A model generated the notes under the pieces. That model had not been told where the DNA came from, did not search any database, and saw nothing but the letters and a program-made list of their open reading frames with translations. A stretch of 64,000 nucleotides of DNA from Cryptomeria japonica. Its lineage: Eukaryota > Streptophyta > Pinopsida > Cupressales > Cupressaceae. Shown here piece by piece: positions 1 through 10,959 of the stretch; within the stretch, counting starts at the first letter, position 1, and each line of letters begins with the position of its first letter. Where the stretch lies: NCBI RefSeq assembly GCF_030272615.1, contig NC_081412.1:664914481-664978480 (forward strand), in the 5' to 3' direction. Made by a program: the position numbers and the translations under genes.

Positions 1-1233
1 TAAATTGAATAAATCAAATTTATTTAATTGCAACCAAATTGAATGAAAATCAAATAAATTCAATTAAATCCTATTATTCCCTCATCCACTTGCAAAATCC
101 CAAACCCCTTCCTAACCCCTTCTAGAATCTTCTAATCGATTCTAATTAACCTAACCCTCCTCTAAACTTTGTCACATCCCTAAGCAAAGGGAGGTCACTT
201 CTCAAATGGCCCAAAGTCTTGGATAACCATTTAAGGTTTTCAACCTTCAACCACTAAAACCCTAAAGTCTTTGAAAACCATTGAAGGCTTCCAACCTTCA
301 ACCACTTAATCCACAAAGTCTCCAATAACCATTAATGGTTATTTCAAACCCTCCCACATGGTTAAAACATTTGTTTTGACTCAACCTCTATCCAACCCAA
401 GGGTCTCATCAGGTCATTAATGCTTTGACCATGATTATCTCTTAATCATTTGCACAAAGGTTTATCCTTGGATTAGATCCTAATTCAGTGGGTAAACCCA
501 ACTTAGGCTTGACCCTTAGCCTTTAGATAACCATGAGGTCTTCTCTGGCCTTTAATGCCTCCAACCTCTTCTTTCAACCCAATCTGGTGTGGACATTTGT
601 CATCATTTCATTGGTACAAATTGTCCACATGGATCCCCAACTTTCAAACCTGGCCCTTGATTAAACCTTTCAATCCTGGCCATCCATTGCCCTGTTTGTG
701 CTATAAATAGAGCTCTCATTCCTCCATTTTTAACGATCATCTTTCAAATTTGAAGCATCACACTTATGCTCAAATTGTTTCAAGCTTTCATATGCTCCTC
801 ATTTAGCCTCTTTTAGATCATAAATTAATCATGAACATGCTTGCTAGAGTAGTTTATTTATCATTTTAGCTCAATCATAGATTAAATATAGTATGCTAGG
901 ATAGTATTTATACTAACCTCGTCATCTTATCATTTAGTTTATTGCATTTCAAGCATCTCATCTAGCTTATAACACATCTCATACTAAGATCAGTTAAAAT
1001 CTCTCTCGTTCTCATATTTGCCATCCCTAAGCCATTTTGCTCAGTAATCTGAGAGCAAAACATTGGTTTGAGGGACATTGTGAGATAGAGAACCATGGGA
1101 CCCTCCTTGGGAAGTTGAGTAACGCATCGTTACTCCATAGCTTGCATCAAGAAGTCCTGTGTGTGTGTGTGGATTGATATTTATCGTAATTTTTCACATA
1201 TTTAGTTTTATTAATCCATTTTTCCCACATACA
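1..1233 (+). repeat. 5' LTR of the Tat element (3' 1233 bp of it)
   Basis: It matches 17399-18630 almost base for base and ends with CCCACATACA. About 228 bp of U3 lie before the window. It contains a TATA box CTATAAATAG at 701-710 and a short GT microsatellite near 1158-1171. U3 carries repeated units of the type AAAGTCT...AACCATT...AAGG. Confidence 0.95.
701..710 (+). promoter_or_regulatory. TATA box of the 5' LTR
   Basis: CTATAAATAG lies about 530 bp before the LTR end, the usual U3/R position. It should drive the genomic gag-pol transcript. The same sequence is at 18098-18107 in the 3' LTR. Confidence 0.7.
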
Positions 1234-1237
1234 TTTG

Positions 1238-1255
1238 TGGCGCCCACCGTGGGGC
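1238..1255 (+). other. Primer-binding site of the Tat element
   Basis: TGGCGCCCACCGTGGGGC begins four bases after the LTR end at 1233. It has the TGGCGCC start typical of many plant gypsy elements. I do not assign the tRNA. Confidence 0.85.
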
Positions 1256-1321
1256 TCGCACCCCAATAACCTATCATTTTTTAAATTTGAAGAGTTTTGC
1301 AGGTACGCAGGAAATTGGAAT

Positions 1322-1885
1322 TAGCGCGTCAAAGACATATTTTAGCGCATCCGCCTAACAGTTTAGTGCTTCTAGCCTACTATTTAGTGCGTGGGCTTTC
1401 TGTCTTAGCGCGTTAAAACTGTTCCTTAGCGCATGACACTATTTAACATATTTTCCTGTAGGTGTCGACGCCGGCGAAACACAGATTAGTGCTTATACAT
1501 GGCAGATTAGCGCATATACCAACATCTTTAGCGCTTCACCTTCCTATACTAGCGCGTCTCAGCAAACAGTTAGCGCATAAAAATCCACCATTTTCCGAGA
1601 AACCGAAACATAGATCAGCGCTTCTACCTGACAGATTAGCGCATCGGCCCAATATACAAGCGCTTAGACTAAATCTTCCAGTGCATCAGAACGGACAGTT
1701 AGCGCATCAAAATTCCAAAATTCCCGAAAACAAGGTCGCTGAAATACCAGACCATAAATTAGCGCATCAAAGCCACAAAGTAGCGCTTCGGAGAAACAGG
1801 ATAGCGCATGCAAACGGAACAGTAGCGCATCCACCGAATATTGTAGCGCGTACAGTTTGTTCTGTAGCGCATCAACAACAAAACC
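1322..1885 (+). repeat. Leader array 1: 21-bp-phased TTAGCGCRT motif, about 22 copies
   Basis: An 8-9 bp core, (T)TAGCGC followed by AT, GT or TT, recurs about 22 times. Successive cores are exactly 21 bp apart in most steps, with longer gaps of 45 and 60 bp where cores are missing. The 12-13 bp between cores varies freely, so this is not a simple recent tandem duplication of a 21-mer. Variant cores are mostly C-to-T or G-to-A (TAGTGC). A stop-free frame across 1462-1914 has no ATG start and merely reflects spacing in multiples of three. Confidence 0.9.
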
Positions 1886-3068
1886 AACAACAAAAAAAAA
1901 AAAAGATTGTGTAACCGAACAAATAATTTTAGACTTGTGGAAGTCCCCCGAAACAAACTAACCGATTTCTTTTGCAGGATTTTTAACAAATTTCTTGCAG
2001 GAAAAGCGAGGAGATTTGTTTTACAAGCAAAACGTTTTTCCTTTCGTTGACCTCGAAAATCAAAATTTGCTTTGTTGACGATCTATTTTCCATAGATTAA
2101 ATAATCATTGCTATAAAGGGTTAAAAAGAACACCATGCTGATTGGAGCAACATCTCCAAATAGAGGTTAGCAAACCATTGTCTTGAAGGCTAAAAAGAAC
2201 AACTTATCTGCTGTGTATCGAAAGTGGAAGGTATATGCTCTCCCCTTAACTGGGTGACCAAAAAGCCAAACCACTCTTATGCTTTCTTTTATTCAAGCAA
2301 TAAATCCTTTAGCAGGCCTGCCTTCCCGAGGAGTTGCACTCAACTCTTAAAGCCGTTTATGGCCGGTGTGAAGGGAACGACCTAAGTGGGGAACGGCTTT
2401 GACGCCAAAAATTCCAACCCACTATAATCAAATGTGGAAAGTGACGAAAGTCCTTTTCAACGGTTGCGCGCAGCGATTAGCCTTCCCCCAGTATCCTTGA
2501 GATACGTAAAGCCTTTGTTCTAAAGGTTGGGAAGCCTCCTAAGGGAGTTTATCACTGACGGCCGAACAGGAAGCCTGATTAAGAACCTTAGCATTAGAAA
2601 CTTTGAGCTGAGTCAGTATCCAAACATTTGTAACATCATAGTGCAAGGGTGGGGAAGAATCCGCCCACAAGATTACTCACCATATATCTCCCAAGATAAC
2701 TACTCAACTGTGAAGCAATTCACTTTGGGTTAACTTCTGGCAAAAGGCAAAAAAACGGGCGCCCTCTAGGGGGTGACACGGCTGTTTGAGCTGACGGAGT
2801 ATCGAGACTAGTGAGCTATGATGTTGCTTATGACCCTTGAATAAAGAGTCTTTCTGAAGTGTTTATCTTGTATCCAACCTATTAAAACATTGGGATTCGA
2901 AAACATCCTCGACAGAACATACACTTTATGTTAGATTAAGTAAAATGATTATACTTTGTATGCCGTGTTTACATTTTGTATTTTAGAAAATCATCCATCC
3001 TACTTGATAAATCTCTCAACAAAATCAAAAACATCATAAAAGCACCAAGAGGAAAAATCAAGGCAGTC
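1886..3068 (+). other. Structured-looking leader between the two motif arrays
   Basis: No coding sequence is supported. This part is less AT-rich than the flanks and holds short inverted segments, for example GCCCTCTAGGGGGT near 2761-2774. Position between PBS and gag fits a packaging or translation-control leader; that role is inference only. Confidence 0.4.
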
Positions 3069-3985
3069 TAGCGTGTGAGAACAACATATTAGCGCGTCAA
3101 ACAGTTATTTTAGCGCATCTGAAGAACAAACTAGCGCGTTAAAGTCACAGTGTAGCGCGCCAATCTCAGGAAAACTTCACAACAAAATTCAAAAAAATCT
3201 GTTTTAGTGCGTATAACAAACATTTTAGTGCGTTGAAACTCTTTTTTAGCGCATCCACCAAACAAGTTAGCGCGTAAAGGTCACAGTCTAGCGCATAATT
3301 CTCAGAAAATCTTCACAACAAATTTCAGAAAAGTCTGTTTTAGCGCGTATAACAAACATTTTAGCGCGTTGAAACTCTGTTTCAGCGCATACACCAAACC
3401 AGTTAGCGCTTTAAAATCACAGTGTAGCGCGTCAATTTCAAGAAAACTTCACAACAAAATTCAAAGAAATTTGTTTTAGCGCGTATAACAAACATTTTAG
3501 CGCGTTGAATCTCTCCTTTAGCGCATCAGCAAAACCAGTTAGCGCGTTAAAATCACAGTGTAGCGTGTCAATTTCAAGAAAACTTCACAACAAAATTCAA
3601 AGAAATATGTTTTAGCGCGTATAACAAACATTTTAGCGCGTTGAATCTCTTCTTTAGCGCATTAGCCAAACAAGTTAGCGCTTCAAAGTCACAGTCTAGC
3701 GCGTAATTCTCAGAAAAATCTCACAACAAATTTCAAAAAAAGTCTGTTTTAGTGCGTGTAACAAGCAGCTTAGCGCGTGGAATCTCTGTTTTAGCGCATT
3801 AACCAAACCAGGTAGCGCGTAGAAAATACAGTTTAGCGCGTACATATTTCACAGTCAACCACACAAAATTTTCCAGAATCAATTGTTTAGCGCGTAACCA
3901 GGGGCAGAGTAGCGCGTAGGTAACTATTCTTAGCGCATTGAAGTAATTTGCTAGCGCATCGAACAACTGTTTTAGCGCATGAGAA
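3069..3985 (+). repeat. Leader array 2: same motif, nested in a 136-bp higher-order repeat, about 35 copies
   Basis: Five full units start at 3069, 3205, 3341, 3477 and 3613, with a sixth diverging copy from 3749. Each unit has five TAGCGC cores spaced 21, 21, 21 and 21 bp, then a 52-bp gap containing CTTCACAACAAA. The period is 136 bp in every step checked. The tail from 3749 to 3985 keeps the 21-bp rhythm, with one 22-bp step at 3888-3910. Confidence 0.9.
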
Positions 3986-4452
3986 AAAGGAGAAAAACAG
4001 AGAGTTGGAAAAACCAAAATTTTTGAAAATCTCAAAAATATTTCAAACACAGTTTTCCATCAAAACACGTTTTTCATCAAACCAGAGTGACAAAAACAAG
4101 CCATAAAACTATTTTTCAAGTCAAATTTGCGTCAAACAAGGTTGTCTGAATCTGAAAACGAATCAAGCATTAGAGGACGTCTTTTCTATCATAATCCGGA
4201 AACTTGTCATCATCAGTGTCAATTCAATCCTTTAAATATCTTACGGATCTCATCTCAAAAACACTTGTCTAGAAATTTTCCAAATTTGTCAAATTTAGTT
4301 TCCCGATCAGGAAACTCTTATCCATATCATTTGGCGCGCTTTATCCTGAAGGGACAGCTAAACCTTCACTCTGATAAAGTAAGATTTGAAATTTTCAAAA
4401 CAAGAAACAACTGAGTCCAAATCAATCAAAGGAAATCATTGATCACTCATGC

Positions 4453-4839
4453 ATGATTAATCGCCTTATTCTGAGAAAGAAGAACCTCTATCGCAACATC
4501 ACGTTAAAGAAACAGCAACCAAGCTTTTCCAAATTCATCAAGAGAAATAAATTTTTATACATCAATCGTCAACTCTTCAAATCCCATCAGGTATTTCTTT
4601 ATCACGTCAAACGTTATATCCAAAACAAATCCAGCGAATTTGACAAAGAACCCCTAAAAACAAGAGCATACTATCAAAAGTCTGCTTTTAATCAAAAGAT
4701 AAACCGCGGAGGAAAAATCAATTCAGCATTCCTGCCCGACGAGTGCATCACATATAACACACCTAGACCAGAACCACCAACGCCAGAGCAAAACATCAAC
4801 GAGGACTTTGTTCCTTTCGTCACTGAAAGTTTCTATTGA
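4453..4839 (+). CDS. Upstream ORF abutting gag (128 aa, unknown)
   Basis: An ATG at 4453 opens a 128-codon frame that ends in TGA at 4837-4839, one base before the gag ATG at 4841. The product is basic and lysine/asparagine/serine rich in its first two thirds and proline/glutamate rich at the end. I recognise no domain. Some Tat-lineage families (Ogre) carry an extra ORF before gag, so this could be an equivalent, or a long uORF controlling gag by termination-reinitiation. It may also be chance: the leader is AT-rich and codon evidence is weak. Confidence 0.35.
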   Translation: MINRLILRKKNLYRNITLKKQQPSFSKFIKRNKFLYINRQLFKSHQVFLYHVKRYIQNKSSEFDKEPLKTRAYYQKSAFNQKINRGGKINSAFLPDECITYNTPRPEPPTPEQNINEDFVPFVTESFY

Positions 4840-4840
4840 A

Positions 4841-6706
4841 ATGCCTGTCACTCGTTCTCAACGAAACAAACAAAGCGAGACACCCGCGGAATCAAGTATG
4901 AATCGCAAGTTATCAAATCCTTTTGAAGTTCCATCTTCAGAAGATCCTGAAATTACTGATGCAATTCTTCAGGAATGCCAAGAAAATCCTTCATTCCAAA
5001 AACTCATTGAAAAACTCATGGAAAATGACAAAGAAAAATATCTGCTTATGCTTACAAGCAACGGTGTCAAAATTCCTGAAGATTTCGACGCAAATGTCTT
5101 TCAAACAGGATCTCAACAATACACATACCAAGAACAACAAAGGGAAGAAGAGACTCGCATACCTGAACAACGTATTCCAGAACAACATATACCAGAAATG
5201 CGAGTACCTATGTTCGAAACCCCCGAACAACACATACCATTTGCTACACCTTTTCAAATGAGAACAAATCCAAGGGAAGAACTCTTCCCTCGGCAAGATA
5301 ATGCGCCTTTGGTTGCTCTTACTCAACAGATGCAAATGTTGCAAAGACAAATGCATGATATGCAACAAGGGACAACAGTGCGGTATTCTATAAACGAAAT
5401 CTGTCCTTATCCATTTGACAGAAGCTTAAACATGATACCTTTTCCTCCAAACTCAGACATTCCTAAATTTGATAAATATGATGGGAAAGGTGATCCTCGA
5501 GATCATGTTCGAGAATTTTGTACTATGAGTCTTGAATTTGCTCATAATGACACGTATCTGATGAGGTTATTCCCAAGAAGCCTGGGAGGACAAACAATGG
5601 AATGGTTATCCAAGATTACACCACCTGTTAGATCATTTGATGAATTAGTCAACAAGTTCATCACCCATTATTCTTACAACATCCAACATGCCATAACCAT
5701 GTTAGATATCTGCAACACCAAACAAAAGAACAATGAAACATTCATGTTATTCCTTCAACGTTGGCGACGCATGGTATCAAGATATCCTCGCGATATTCCT
5801 GAAAGAGAGAAAATGGAAATCTTCATTGATAACTTAAATGGGGAAATGAGTTACAGACTCAAACTTCAATGCATCCCATCTTTTGACAAGTTAATTGAAA
5901 ATGGCATCCAAGTAGAGGAAGCTTGTGTCAAAAAGGGAACACTCAAATTCTACAAAGAAGGAACGAACTCATCAAACTACAATAACCAAAACAATACCAA
6001 CCTAGACAAAACCCGATTTTGGACTCGAAACAAAAACGACGGCAACAATGAATCCTATGATCCTAAATCTAAACAGCCAGTGCTTGCTTTATCAGGAAAT
6101 ACTCAGAATACGAAAAATCCTAAAAATGCTACTCCCAATACACCCAACAATACTCAAGGACAACTCAACACCAACAATGCCAACGATAATCAAAACAAAA
6201 ATCTAAATCCAGGGCCTAACAACAATTCACGCAACAACACCAACAATTTCCATAAGCGTATTTTCACGCCATTGGGCCAATCATTAGAGTCCGCATTTAG
6301 AGAGCTGTTAGCAAACAAGGTTCTTTCTTTACCTCCAATCAACAATTATGAACCCCCGATCAAACCACCTTGGTGGAATGATTCCCATTATTGTGATTTT
6401 CATCGAAACAAAGGTCATAGAACAAACGAGTGCATGAGATTGAAACACATACTCCAAGACATGATTGATCGAGGGGACTTAACAGTGGATGGTCTCAAAA
6501 CAAATAATGATCATGAAGCCTTCAAAGATCCTTTACCAAATTATAAAGATGGAGCATCAACTTCAAACGATACCCGCGGAGCTCGTATTAATCACATCTA
6601 CAACAACACAATCAATCACATATCAGCTGAAGACCATCAAGTCAATGTTATAACCATTCGAGATAAACGTGATCATGAATCTGTCAATGTAACAACCCGG
6701 ACCTAG
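4841..6706 (+). pseudogene. gag: Gag region (capsid and zinc knuckle)
   Basis: The ATG at 4841 is the first in frame. The N-terminus is charged and glutamine rich, with a short repeated segment around EQRIPEQHIPE. The Retrotrans_gag-type core lies at roughly residues 235-350 (motifs MEWLSK, FITHYS, LQRWRRM). A long Asn/Thr-rich linker follows, then a knuckle of the Tat type, CDFHRNKGHRTNEC, near residues 515-530. Gag would package the genomic RNA in cytoplasmic particles. The region ends at TAG 6704, after which the same frame runs on into protease, so the stop looks like CAG-to-TAG decay. Confidence 0.88.
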
Positions 6707-7504
6707 AAATATGTCTTAAAGGGGCATACTGCACCTCCAACCACCACACCCAAGATCCAATACGACTTAGTTACTCAACTGCGAAAAACTCCGGCTCAGA
6801 TATCTATCCTGGAATTGTTAAAGCTATCTCCAAGACACAAAGACATATTGGAGCAAGCGCTCTTAGAAACAAATGTACCTCAAAATCTGGATACAGACAA
6901 ATTCCAAGCTATGGTGGCCCACATGACAGAGTCTCATAACCTCACTTTCTCAGAGCATGATAATACTTCATTGAGTCATCCGCATAATACTCCTCTACAT
7001 ATTGAAGTCATTGTTTTCAAACACCGTGTCAAAAGAGTCTTAATAGATGGAGGAGCCGGACTTAATATATGTACTTTAAAGCTTATCCGTGCACTAGGTT
7101 TCTCAGAAGAATCTATTGATCCTTGTAAAAAGATTACCATAAAAGCATATGATGATGAGGAACGGTCCTCTAAAGGAACAGTGATATTACCTATTCAGGT
7201 AGGCCCAGTACAAAAGGATACTATATGTCAAGTTTTAGATATTGATCTCACTTATAATATCTTACTAGGCCGACCCTGGATACATGAAATGCAAGCAGTA
7301 CCTTCTACATACCACCAGTGTGTCAAATTTCCTTATGATGGACAGGAAATCTCCATATCAGCTGATCACAATCCATTTCAACATTGCAATACAATGGGGG
7401 CAGCCCAAGACAGTTTGGTTCCTTATAACAGAGAAAAGCAACAGTCTTCGACACCTGATCTACCACTAGCAAAATCCAACTCCTTATGGGGAGATTTCAA
7501 ATAG
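6707..7504 (+). pseudogene. Aspartic protease region
   Basis: The frame continues from gag with no ATG needed. The active-site aspartate is in VLIDGGAGLNIC, with Asp at 7046-7048; the DGG variant of the classical D-T/S-G motif is usual for plant Tat and Athila elements. The flap and the ILLGRPWIH motif, which ends the retropepsin fold, follow at about 7258-7287. It would cut the polyprotein into capsid, RT and integrase. A TAG at 7502-7504 closes the segment. Confidence 0.85.
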
Positions 7505-10042
7505 AAAATGCAAATCAAAGACCAAGGCATGGGCGAATACTCTATGGAGCCTTTGTGTTTAACCAAATTGCCAACATCACCTAGATCACATGGTTTACCT
7601 ACTCTATCAATACATCAGGCAACTCAACCCATAACTAAATTTAATGGTACTTTCATCCAATTAGGGACTCTAGCACATGAATCAGAAGATAAAGATGTTC
7701 TTAACTGGTTATACAAAGATGAAGAAGAAGCTAATAGAGCGGCCGCTCTAGACATTGTTCTACCAACACACTTGTATGGAAAAGGCTACCTGATCATGAA
7801 ACAAATGGGATATGGTGGTAAAGGACCTATTGGGAAACGCCAAGAAGGAGTCACTGAACCTATAGATCTTCCTTCACAACCTAGTAGAAATAAGGCAGGA
7901 TTAGGTTCTAAATTCACTTTCCTATTAAAAAGGCCGCCACATACAAATACAAAACCTCAATGGAAAGAAAAGAAGAAATACAAGGAAGAATCATGGCAGG
8001 AAGCTCTCTTTGAATCAGCAGAAACAATCCGTAAGGCAAGAGAACGTCAAGATCAGAAGATACATCAGGGAAAGCTTCTGAATCATAAGAAGGCCATATC
8101 TGCAGCAGTGGTTCATATTCACACACCAGTGGCTCAAGAACCAATCCTATCATCACAAGCACCCATCATTCCTCCCCGAGGAAGCACAATATATGAACAA
8201 ATCCAGAATGTAGAAGATGGATCAGATACAGAATCCACACAAAATGTCAAAATAGTATCTATCATCAAGGATTTATTTTCGCCATACAACATACCTGTCT
8301 ACAACACAGATAGAATTTGGGATGATGCCTATGAGACCGATTCAAATGAATATGAATGGGGTACCTGCTCCGACGCTACTACAAATATCCCTGATGATAC
8401 TGATTTCATATCCATTTCTCAAGAAGAACATAACGCAGAAGATAGACCTCTTGAATTTGGTCCACAACATATCTATGATGTTCAGGAAAGCGAACAAAAA
8501 TATTACGAACAAGTCTATGTAGAAGATGATACCATCGAAGACCTCGATGAAACCCTAAATTTCTTTAAAAACAAGACCCATCACGATGATAACTCTATTC
8601 TAACACTCACAGTAGCTGAACTTGACCCGCCCAATGATTCCTTACCACTTGTCTTCCCTGATCTCATCGACTGGACTGAACCTGAGACTCATGATATCCC
8701 AATTTTTCCAGATGATGAATCTATTATTCACTACCTATGTACCGTAAATCCCGAAACAGGCTCTACTAGTGAACCGCATAACGACGTCTGTTCTTCAGGA
8801 AGTGCCAAGTTTCTCAGTCGCAAAAATGAATCAAATAATGAATATAATACTAAAAACCAGTCAATGGCACCAATGGATCCAGAAAAGGTAAAAATAAAGG
8901 ACGCATCTGAGGGTGAAAACCTTTATAAAGCACCTAATGATGGGAAACTTGACACTCTTCCTGAACATTTTCATGAACGATCACCCATATTGATTGAGCC
9001 CACTCAATCAATCAACATTGGTACCACTGAAGCAGTCAGAAACATTTACCTTGCAAAATCTCTGACCAAAGAGGAAAGATTGGCATTCATCATCTTCTTT
9101 AAAGGACAACAAATTAACTTTGCCTGGTCATATGCTGATATGCCTGGAGTGGACCCACACCTAATCATGCATCACTTATCCATCTCTGCAGGGGTCAAGC
9201 CAGTCAAGCAGAAACTACGAAAGATGAATCCACAGATAGCACTCATGGTCAAAACAGAATTAAAGAAATTATTAGATGTCGGATTCATCCGACCTATTGA
9301 CTATGCAGAATGGATTTCTAACATTGTTCCAGTCTCAAAACCAGATGGTAGTATCAGAATATGCACCGACTTCAGAGATGTCAATAAAGCTTGCCCAAAG
9401 GATGACTTTCCTCTACCAAGTATTGATATAATTGTAGATCTCACAGCAGGCCATGCAATGCTCTCATTAATGGACGGTTTCTTAGGCTATAATCAAATCA
9501 AAATAGCTCCTGAAGATCAAGACAAAACAGCATTCACCTGTCCTTGGGGAACATACTGTTGGAATGTAATGCCTTTTGGCTTAAAGAATGCTGGAGCCAC
9601 TTACCAAAGAGCAATGACAACCGTATTCCATGATATGATGCACACATTTATGGAAGACTATGTTGATGATTTACTAGCCAAATCTTTCACCAGAGCTGAA
9701 CATCTTGGCATCCTAACAAAGATCTTTGATCGATTGCAGAAATTCAAAGTCCGACTCAACCCTAAAAAGTGTGTCTTCGGGGTTACATCAGGCAAGTTAC
9801 TAGGTTACATCGTCTCAGCTAAAGGTATTGAAGTGGATCCAGCAAAGGTACAAGCCATCATGGATATGCCACCACCGAAGAATATCAGTCAACTTCGATC
9901 TCTCCAAGGACGACTTCAATCAATCAGACGATTCATCGCTCAATTAGCAGATAAAAGTCTGCCATTTAACCACTTGTTACACAAAAATGTGCCATTCAAA
10001 TGGGAGACTAAATGTGCAGAATCCTTTTACCAAATCAAATAG
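7505..10042 (+). pseudogene. Linker plus reverse transcriptase region
   Basis: After the G-patch-like segment comes an acidic linker of about 300 residues, then a canonical gypsy RT. Visible motifs are FRDVNKACPKDDFPLPSIDI, LMDGFLGYNQI with the first catalytic Asp, FTCPWGTYCWNVMPFGLKNA, and YVDDLL at 9659-9676 with the catalytic Asp pair. The thumb follows (LNPKKCVFGV, LLGYIVSAKGIEVDP). All catalytic residues are present. The segment stops at TAG 10040, inside the RT-RNase H junction, where an uninterrupted relative would read Gln. Confidence 0.93.
7778..7913 (+). other. G-patch-like domain inside the polyprotein
   Basis: About 45 residues between protease and RT read GKGYLIMKQMGYGGKGPIGK followed by a Q-x-G-V-x-E-P-I stretch. 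Spacing of glycines, the MGY aromatic, GK and the EPI end match the G-patch pattern (glycine-rich RNA/helicase-binding motif). G-patches occur after the protease in betaretroviruses and have been noted in plant gypsy elements. A role in RT or RNA-helicase recruitment is inference. Confidence 0.65.
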
Positions 10043-10460
10043 TACCTGATGAATCCACCAGTTCTAGTACCACCAATTGCAGGAAAGCCTCTTATATTGT
10101 ATATATCAACGACAAATGTTTCACTGCGGGCATTATTGGCACAAGAAGATCAACAAGGAAAAGAACACGCCATATATTACATCAGTAGAACATTGAATGG
10201 ATATGAGCTCAATTATACATTCATTGAAAAGGCTTGCCTAACAGTTGTTTTTGCATCTCAAAAGTTCTGACATTATATGCTAGCACACACTATCAAGCTA
10301 GTAGCCAAAATTGATCCTCTCAAATATTTACTCAGCAAGGCAGCTCTCACAGGCCAATTAGCTAAATGGGTTATGATTCTCAGTGAATTTGACATCCACT
10401 ACACAGAAAGACGCGCCATCAAGGGACAAGCAATTGCAGATCAGCTGGCTGACGCACCGC
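10043..10460 (+). pseudogene. First RNase H, degenerate, broken by a TGA
   Basis: The stretch with ISRTLNGYELNYTFIEKACL is the gypsy RNase H that follows RT. The first catalytic position, normally the Asp of DAS, reads IST here, while the Glu in FIEKA is kept. Loss of catalysis in this copy of the domain is a known trait of the Tat lineage, which relies on the second RNase H. The TGA at 10268 replaces the Arg of the FRHY motif by a CGA-to-TGA change. Confidence 0.8.
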
Positions 10461-10499
10461 TACCAGGAAAACAAATCATGGACATTGAATTTCCAGACG

Positions 10500-10910
10500 G
10501 GGACGTTTTTGCTCTTTCCTCCAAACAATGGATCCTATACTTTGATGGATCCTATACCCAACATGGTTCAGGGGCCGGCATTCTATTCATCACCCCTGAA
10601 GGACACACTATGCCAAGATCATACAGGCTTATGTTTCCATGTACAAATAATATGGCTGAATATGAAGCATTGGTCATAGGCATCAAAATGGCCGTCGAAT
10701 GGAAGATCACAGAATTAAAAGTCTATGGAGACTCACAATTGGTCATCAATCAAATCAACAACAACTATCAGACAAAGGATGATAAGCTACTACCCTACAA
10801 ACGGATGGTGGATGATTTCAAACAGTATTTTGTGCACATCACTTTTGAGCAAATACCAAGGTTAAATAACAAAGCAGCCGATGCAATGGCTACGATCGCT
10901 TCATTACTAC
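10500..10910 (+). pseudogene. Second, archaeal-type RNase H (aRNH)
   Basis: The domain begins ILYFDGSYTQHGSGAG, with the first Asp at 10544-10546. NMAEYEAL supplies the Glu, YGDSQLVINQ the second Asp, and NKAADAMA the last Asp. All four acidic positions are present, unlike in the preceding RNase H. It would degrade the RNA strand during reverse transcription. The domain lies in an uninterrupted stretch between the TGA at 10268 and the TAG at 11405. Confidence 0.9.
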
Positions 10911-10959
10911 AAATTCCAGAACAACAGAGTCGTTATGAGTTCCTGGTAGAGCAACTGTT

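Noticed and set aside
1462-1914. 150-codon open frame through leader array 1
   Set aside because: It starts with GTG, not ATG, and its LAH-type repeats simply translate the 21-bp motif. No protein-like composition.
1322-3985. CRISPR-like appearance of the regularly spaced short repeats
   Set aside because: Repeats of 8-9 bp with 12-13 bp spacers, inside a plant LTR retrotransposon with no cas genes, are not a CRISPR array.
6704-7504. Programmed readthrough separating gag, protease and RT
   Set aside because: Two stops do sit at domain borders, but three more break RT/RNase H and integrase, so decay explains all five better.
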